Source: Antedon bifida
Lineage: Eukaryota > Echinodermata > Crinoidea > Comatulida > Antedonidae
Direction: 5' to 3'
DNA: 64,000 nucleotides
Assembly (NCBI GenBank): GCA_963402885.1
Contig: OY727103.1
Location: 16,766,085-16,830,084 of the forward strand
Under the pieces are notes generated by a model that searched no databases, was not told the DNA's origin, and saw only the letters and a program-made list of their open reading frames with translations. A program made the position numbers and the translations under genes. Of this stretch, positions 57,376 through 64,000 are shown piece after piece (within the stretch, counting starts at the first letter, position 1; every line of letters begins with the position of its first letter).

Positions 57376-58879
57376 AATACTATTAATTATAAATAGCATT
57401 TTACACTTTATTTTAGCAACCACACATATTTCTTATTCATCTCAAGTAGTAGAACAAGAATATTCAATTTCAATATATGTTGACCTATATAATATGTTTG
57501 TGACCTACTTAATTACTAAATAATTCAGATTTGTTTTTTAATTAGCTGGGTTGTCTCACAAACTCCGACCTCAATAATCTCAGTTTATAGATGTATCGCT
57601 ATATTAAAGATGTATTGTCCCCCTGAAAAAATAATTCTTAAAACAATTTTTGTTGAATATTCCATTTTAATGTACCGTAATAGTTATCCACTTTGACCAA
57701 AAATTGGATCTAAAAAAAATGTATTTACCTGAAAAAAATGTAATTTAAAGCAAAAAATGGTCAAATTGGCTGCCAGCCAATAGATTTTTGGTTGAATTTA
57801 ACCGTTTATTTTGTCATTTTACAAGTGAAAACATTATTTTTTTTCGTTTTTTTTCTACGGAAGTGATTAACTTTTAATATTAAAACTACAAAATAAGATA
57901 TTCAAAGTCTGATTTGATTAATCTTTATTTTTCATGTTTTTGGGGGACAATACATCTTTAAGCTTAATCTATTTTAAAAATTACTTAAATAAGTTCTATA
58001 TTTATTTTTCTCACAATATGAATTGCTTAAGCTGAAATTAAAGCATGCACTTATACTCTACTATAATGCACCGGCTCAAAAAAACATTTGTTCTATAAAG
58101 GTTTTCAAACAAACGATTTTGAACAACAGCTGGTACACGAATAGATTTTTACTTTTGATTTTAGTGCTTGTATATTCTTTTCCAGGCTTTCTATAGATCT
58201 TTTAATCTGAGATTTAGATCTCATGGTCCAAGTTTTCAAGATGACAATGATTATATTGTAAATATGGTAATTATAACTTTTAACAATAACAATTGAACAA
58301 AATATAAAATTGTGCCAATTAATTTATAATAAAATATCAACTGTGTTTTGTGCATGTGCTCAACAAGTTCTTGAAAATAAATTATTCAAGATAGTGAGTA
58401 AGTGACTACAGCAGGGGCTTCTCAACAGTTATCTACCGTGGGTCAGATTGCAATTTACAAGTAATTTTGCAGGTATAAAGCACAGTTTGAATGAACATTA
58501 ACAACTGTTTTCAACATTACTTATTACATTTTGTTTTTGGCAGTACTGTAGCTCTTCGTGGGACATATAAAATTCACTCATTCAGCACGCTGGCCGCCTG
58601 TTGAGAACCCCATACTGTATTTAAAATTGAAAATTTTAAAACAACAAATGTGATAAATTTACTTAAATATAATAATAAACACATCAGAAAGGTCTGTTCA
58701 CTTACCTTGATATTGCAACCTCTATCTAAGGACCACAGAACTAATCTGGCAATGAAATAGTTAATGATGGTCCCTTGCATTACTACAGTATAGACACAAT
58801 ACTCTAAATAAGCTAGCTATTTTGCCCTATCTAACCCTAGCTATTAGCACAAGATTTGGAAAGTACTCTAGAGGTATGA

Positions 58880-58965
58880 AAACCAGCCTAGTGATCTAGA
58901 GGTCATTGGTTCAAGTCCTAACCAAGAACTATTTTTTCAAAGGTGTTCTCAATGTATTGAGCATT
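58880..58965 (+). mobile_element. tRNA-like SINE fragment
   Basis: B-box-like TTGGTTCAAGTCC, then AAGAACTATTTTTTC, as in the other SINE-like pieces. No clear A box. Confidence 0.4.
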
Positions 58966-59281
58966 CACTACAATTACGTCAGAGGAGGCCAAAACATCTG
59001 ACTAACTTTAGCTCCCTAAGGGACCATGTCTAAATTAGTCTACTGCAGTTACTACAATTTTGCAAAAAAAGCAATAACGTATGATTTTACTTTCTTTCAA
59101 TTCAAAAGTTTACGAGGCAGAAAAGCAATAAACGCTTGCTAAATAATTGCATAAACAGATTAAAGAGTAAACAAAATGCTGTTACTGCAGTACATGCAGT
59201 AGAATAATTTTTATATTACACTATTCATAGTAGTAAAACTCTTAATACTTACTGTACCGTACTTAGTTATTAAAATACTAG

Positions 59282-62200
59282 CTAGATAACATGCGCTCCT
59301 TTGCTAGTCTGGCTTATAACATCTACAATACTTTGTATAACTTCTCTGGTCGTCGCCTGTCCTCCAAGGTCTGGCGTGTGGTTCTAAAAGAAAAACAATT
59401 TAAAAATTCAATTTTCAAAAATCTAATGCACGAAAAATTAATTATTAAAAACAATGTTTGAATAAATAATAATAAGTAATAAAATAAATTCTTGCACTTT
59501 AACACAGCGTGATTAATTATTTCAAACAACCTGAGAAAAAACTTTGACATTTTGATGATGGTAGTTCATTAACTTTTTTTAAGAAAATAAAAGTAATGCA
59601 AAAACAGTACGATACATTTCTTTACTGTTTTATTGTAAATATTTGTGTTACGTGTTATAGATACTGGGAATATTCTCCAGTAAGCTTGGTTCACTATTGG
59701 ACGCAACGCAAGGGCATAAGCGCACCGGAAACAATTTTACCAATCACAACACTAATGGGTTATCCGAACTGTCATCTGTGATTCCTACATTCACTTGCTT
59801 TGCGCTTAAATCCTTGTTTGGGAAGCAATTTTTAGTAGCGTTTTTATAAATTAATTTTGTCCACATGGGTGAGGCTCCTCGATTTTTTTTTAACCTTTGC
59901 ACCAAGGCCCTCCCCACCCCTCCTCCCCAAAAATAGCAGTAACACACATTCCATTATTGAATAATTAATTAAAATAATAATAATTAAATGTTTTGCAGTC
60001 TGACATTCAACTAACAAACAAGAACACTGCAGTTGGAGAAACTCAAAATCTGCTTATTGCAAAAAATGTGAAGTGCCCATATATGGACATGATGATGTCA
60101 TATAACTACCATATTTGAGCATATCACTACCATATATGAACACACTTTTTTGTCACATAAAGTTTGATAATGTAGACAGAGCTTTACACTAACCTCTTTA
60201 TATGAGAGAGTTTCCATAATTGACTCTCTGATAAGTGTAGCATGTTTGTGAAGATTCAAGTGGTCTAACATCCGACAACTGGCTAGTAACATTGCTGTTG
60301 GGTTGGCCATGTTTTTTCCAGCTATAGTCTTTCCTGTATTACGGGTTGCCTTGATATTTAATAGATTAAGATTAAATTATTGTCATGTGTGAATGTGGGA
60401 TCATGTCAACATTATTTTCACTGCAATAACGTATGACTGTAGTTTATATTATCAAAGTTTATGAGGCAGTCATTGACAAATAGATAGACAAAAGTAAATT
60501 CAAACAAAGTGCTTACTGTTTCGAACACTGAATAGTTTTCACCTAAATTCTGTCCTGGTACGATCCCTGGACCACCTACAAGTCCAGCACCAATGTTGCT
60601 GACTATGTTACCATACAGGTTGGGCATCACCATCACATCAAACTGGTTAGGGTTAGATACCATCTGTAAAAAACAAGATGAATCAAATTACATGGGTTGA
60701 TAATTATTGTTTCATATTTTAACTTTATTGACTGTGACTAATTATAATTTGGGCTAGAATGTGAGAGCGTGTGGTGCAGTGTGTTGGACTATTGATTTGA
60801 CAGAATTTATGAAGCTCTGTCTACACTATCAAAATTTATGTGACAAAATGTCATATGCTCATATGGAAATCAGTCATATCACTACAATATTTGGGCATAT
60901 CACCACCATATATGGACACATCTCACTTTTTTTTGTCAAGTTTGATAGTGTTGACAGAGCTTAAAAGTAAGACTTTACCTATGATACAAAAAGAAACGAA
61001 GTTCCATTCAATATGAGTATATTTACCTGCATACAGCAGTTGTCTACAATCATATCCTCAAATTCAATATCTGTATTTAAGGCCGCGACATCACGACATG
61101 TTTGTAAAAACAATCCGTCTCCTAATTTCCTGTGAAGGAAAAGAAAAAAATTTCAGTTGATCTGTAATCTCCTCTCTTTGGTTTTATCTTTTTAATCTGT
61201 TTGTAAATTTTTAATAGAAAACCTTCAGGAGTCAACGTGTTAGCCTTAGCATTATACAGATTTTATAATTTAATAGGAGTTTCCCCTGAGTATGAGTGTG
61301 CCCTTAATAGGAGTGTCCCTTGAATTGGTGTGTCACCTGAGTAGGAGTGTCCACTTAATAGGAGTGTCGTCTGAATAGGAGTGTCCCCTGAGCAGGAGTG
61401 TCCCCTGAATAGGGGTGTCCCCTGAGTAGGAGTGAGCCTTGAGTAGGAGTGAGCCTTGAGTAGGAGTGTCCCCTTAATATGAGTGCCCCCTGAATAGGGA
61501 TGACCCAAATAAGGTTTTTTACTTTACTTACATTATATTAGCTTTATGTACGGCAGTAACCTTCTTTCTTCCATTTTTTCTTGCAAAATCAAAAGCGTAT
61601 TCCGCTATTCTTCTTGATTTTGCACGAGTAATAATCTTTAAGCTTTCTACAACACCCGTCACATTCTAAAAAGAAACATAAATAATGTAATATACATGTC
61701 AAATTATTCTAAAGCTCTGTGTACACTATCAAACTAGTTTGACATAAGTTTGATATGCCCAAACATCATCGTGTCCATATATGGACACATCACATTTTTT
61801 TGTCACATAAAGTTTGATAGTGTAGACAGAGCTTTATGCAGTTACTATAATTTGTTTACTGTAATTACTTAGCAGGCTTTTTTAGGGGTAATAATAGGTA
61901 TTGTATATTGCAGGGACTGACTCAGAAACTTCTACATTGAAACAAAATAAAATCAATGTTATTCCAGTAAAACAATTGTAGTTCCTGCAGTAACTGCAAT
62001 AGATTTTGACATGATCCCTAACCTCTTATATTATTATTATTATTATTTGAAACTCATTTTTCAGAAGGTTTTAGTAGGGCATTATCATTACAAAAATGAG
62101 GCACTAACCTCGTGTTCTAGACTAGAATATTCTCCCTCTGTGTTCTCCCGGATAATTACAATATCAATAGCATCATGGCGTGTATTAATTCCAGGATAGC

Positions 62201-63804
62201 TTTTACAGTGAACAATGTTTGCGAATAAATCCAAGTTTTTCCTGAAATAAAATTTACAAAACAATTTATTAATTTAAAAAATGCTTATTTAAAGTAAAAA
62301 CTTTTTATTAAATTTAAATAATAAAATATTGATTAAGATGAATGAACCAGCCAAGGAATTGATGGTACTGTGATATCACCCAAATGGTGTTGTGTCATTT
62401 ACACAGTGTTGTGATGTCACTCACACGGTCCTGTGATATCAACAAGGAATTCAGACTATTTAAATACTAGATTGATGCTGTATATGACAACCCATGATTA
62501 TAATTTTGTGAGGTGTTTTCCTGAATGATCGTACAATTAAAACGGTACTGTGTATGAACAACTAGCGTTCATAATAATAGTTCATTCTTATATAGCACAT
62601 ATAAGCAATCTCTCAATGCACTGCACATTATTAACACGGTTAATCAAACATGTATGGAAACATACTCCCATAATAATGCAGCTAGTAATCAACTAATCAT
62701 CCATTCATAGAAGTACTGATGAAGAAGTCAATCTGTGACGACCTAACTTTCTTTGATTTTTAAATGATAGAAGTTTTGCTATTCATTACATAATTCTTGT
62801 TACCTCCAATGTAACATGTATATATATTATTTTATAAATTGAATAGCCTTTACCTTAGAGTAACATTGTCTGACTTATCACCGATCTGTAGTTTATTCAG
62901 ATCAGTATGGATGTTGCCTTTGAGAGCAACACCATTTCTCTTTACTGCTATGATTGCTTGCTCTACTGACTCTGCATCTTCTCTTTCACCACTCAGCAGC
63001 AGCTCCTCGAAGTCTATTGGTGCACCTGCATGCCTTTAAAAGATAAAAAGAGGTTCATTAATATAAAATTTGTATGTAGTAACTCTCTCTCTCTCTCCCT
63101 CTTGAAACATTTTCCATCATTTAGACATTACACTTTCCACAATTTGTTTCCATATTTTTCTGTTTTAAGCAGGATAGTTTGTTACTAAAGTCATTTTTTC
63201 CTTCTAAATCTTGTTTTATTTGGTTAATCTAGTTATTTTTGTTCTTCCTGATGGTCTTTTTACTTTTTTTTTAGTTTCCTTCCCTCCTGTTTAATCAGTG
63301 TATCATTTGGTAGTCTAATTATGTGTGTGATGTGAAGTAAGGAAGGTACAAATTCAGATTAACCACCAAATGATTTGATTACAGTATATGAACTATAAAA
63401 TATAAATTCATATCTATATCTATTATACAATTATCTACTTTGTCCAAGTACTCTCACTTATTTTTTCCTAATTATTCTGTTTTGTTTATATATATATAGG
63501 CAAATTGCCAAGGATAATTCAATTCAATATCCTTCTTAAAGGTGGCAATCCTGTTCACAATACAAACATATACACAAGATCCCCTACATAAACAAAGTCT
63601 TTGGGAGTGGAGTTATAATTTGCCATTGGAATTAGAAAAAATCTTGACATGACAGGACTTGAACTCCATTCTATTCTTTAATGGTAGTACTGTGTTGCTG
63701 TCTCACCTCAATACATCTTTTACATGTACCATAAGCTCTGGTCCGATTCCGTCACCAGGAATTAAAGTGACGGTGTGCCTCCCTCCATACTTTGCAGCCG
63801 TCGG
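59282..63804 (-). CDS. IDH3G: NAD-isocitrate dehydrogenase gamma subunit, 5' end missing (8 exons seen)
   Basis: Mitochondrial TCA-cycle enzyme subunit; in the animal heteromer the gamma chain is mainly regulatory and supports allosteric activation by ADP and citrate. Exons, 5' to 3': 63804-63707, 63033-62854, 62241-62109, 61665-61532, 61129-61027, 60663-60517, 60349-60194, 59383-59282. All junctions are GT..AG and all phases fit; 350 codons plus TAG. Landmarks: [108 protein letters not shown] and [24 protein letters not shown] and [11 protein letters not shown] favour gamma over beta. The targeting peptide and first ~40-50 residues are not found; the acceptor at 63805 implies a phase-0 upstream exon, probably right of 64000. 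MITEs, a 17-bp repeat and a SINE lie in introns. Confidence 0.95.
59681..59832. mobile_element. MITE-B, diverged
   Basis: Left terminal TAAGCTTGGTTCACTATTGG, then GACGCAACGCAAGGGCATAA; the inner TTTACCAATCACA / TGTGATT pair and right end TTGGGAAGCAA are degraded. It lies in the last IDH3G intron. Confidence 0.75.
60060..60186. mobile_element. MITE-A copy 15, near an IDH3G donor
   Basis: Left terminal repeat missing; right terminal repeat complete. On the gene strand the donor of the penultimate exon reads GTTAGTG and the MITE end TAAAGCTCTGTCTACA starts at about intron base 8. Confidence 0.85.
60811..60963. mobile_element. MITE-A copy 16
   Basis: Both terminal repeats present (AAGCTCTGTCTACACTATC; AGTTTGATAGTGTTGACAGA). 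The centre is rearranged (CATATGGAAATCAGTCATAT). It lies in an IDH3G intron, 63 bp from the exon at 61027. Confidence 0.88.
61271..61503. repeat. 17-bp tandem repeat in an IDH3G intron
   Basis: About fourteen imperfect units of the type ATAGGAGTGTCCCCTGA, ending about 28 bp before the donor of the exon at 61532. A similar TAGGAGTGTCCCTTGAAT appears singly at about 48650. Confidence 0.92.
61711..61835. mobile_element. MITE-A copy 17, centre deleted
   Basis: Clean ends with flanking TA on both sides (TA-AAGCTCTG and CAGAGCTT-TA). One internal unit is missing. It starts 44 bp upstream of the acceptor of the IDH3G exon at 61665. Confidence 0.9.
63534..63705 (-). mobile_element. tRNA-derived SINE, antisense in + orientation
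   Basis: Shares ATACACAAGAT, CTACATAAACAAAGTCT and AAAGGTGGCAA with 4262-4425. On the minus strand a B-box-like GGAGTTCAAGTCC is followed by AAGATTTTTTC. Its presumed head abuts the donor (63706-63705) of the first IDH3G exon seen. Confidence 0.55.
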
Positions 63805-64000
63805 CTGTAACAATAACAACATTGATTTAAATTATCACAATAAAATTACTATTTATTCTCATATATTTCTAATTTCACTGATGCATTGGTCACAAGGTCA
63901 TTTTCTTACCTAATTATTTAAAACAATATAACAAATTTAGCTGGCGTGCAATATCTACTAAGTTTACCTATTGCCTTTAAATCGCATAACTGGTACAGGC

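Larger units (their letters stand above)
55205..59281. other. Intergenic between tRNA array and IDH3G
   Basis: No protein gene recognised. 55330-55545 resembles an old retroelement 3' UTR (ending CACCAAATAAAATGAATAG), but without a coding remnant. It also contains a short tandem repeat, a MITE-A and a SINE-like piece, listed separately; the left of 59282 is IDH3G 3' UTR. Confidence 0.5.

Noticed and set aside
61263-61508. Minus-strand frame rich in HSYSG and TPIQGT repeats
   Set aside because: It is the translation of the 17-bp intronic tandem repeat.
63904-63975. Upstream IDH3G exons ending at GTAAGA (63909) or GTAAAC (63969)
   Set aside because: Both donors would leave a TAG stop in the phase required by the acceptor at 63805.

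Overview
The window is animal nuclear DNA: AT-rich and intron-rich, with canonical GT..AG introns and many short non-autonomous transposons. It carries four recognisable protein genes, a tRNA cluster and large tandem repeats. All four protein genes are split and were rebuilt by hand by joining exons in phase. Recurrent TAGGCCTA-type words, the dense small MITEs and the deuterostome-like gene set suggest an echinoderm or related ambulacrarian. The species is an inference; a ribosomal or mitochondrial marker from the same assembly would settle it.

Layout. 1-2646: intergenic, with two MITEs and a tRNA-like SINE. 2647-7635 (-): complete 11-exon KLHL12 orthologue (566 aa), a BTB-BACK-Kelch adaptor of cullin-3 ubiquitin ligase, with a LINE relic and MITEs in its introns. 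7636-26491: about 19 kb with no convincing protein gene, filled with repeats: short tandem arrays, a GCGCCCTC-rich element, a 1.6-kb minisatellite of 29-bp units at 14192-15790, a hairpin-forming array at 18.0-19.2 kb, and two mirror-image GGACAACTACC arrays at 22.1 and 23.5 kb. 26492-32768 (+): a three-exon gene for a small secreted protein with two EF-hands. 34051-36241 and 41936-50231 (both -): tandem TMEM26-family multi-pass membrane protein genes, the second with a distant 13-codon first exon and a long lysine-rich tail. 52312-55204 (-): thirteen tRNA-Thr(CGU) copies in two blocks. 59282-63804 (-): the last eight exons of IDH3G, a subunit of mitochondrial NAD-isocitrate dehydrogenase; its 5' end was not found and probably lies beyond the window.

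The genes share no pathway (ubiquitin adaptor, secreted calcium binder, membrane proteins, TCA-cycle enzyme), so this is ordinary gene neighbourhood rather than an operon-like system. The most unusual signals are non-coding: the tRNA-Thr array with two interleaved spacer types; a MITE family (17 copies here) that repeatedly lies within 5-50 bp of exon edges; the 29-bp minisatellite whose units each carry a 3'-splice-site-like sequence; an intronic minisatellite of six ATTGG boxes; and a near-perfect hairpin at 33.2 kb.
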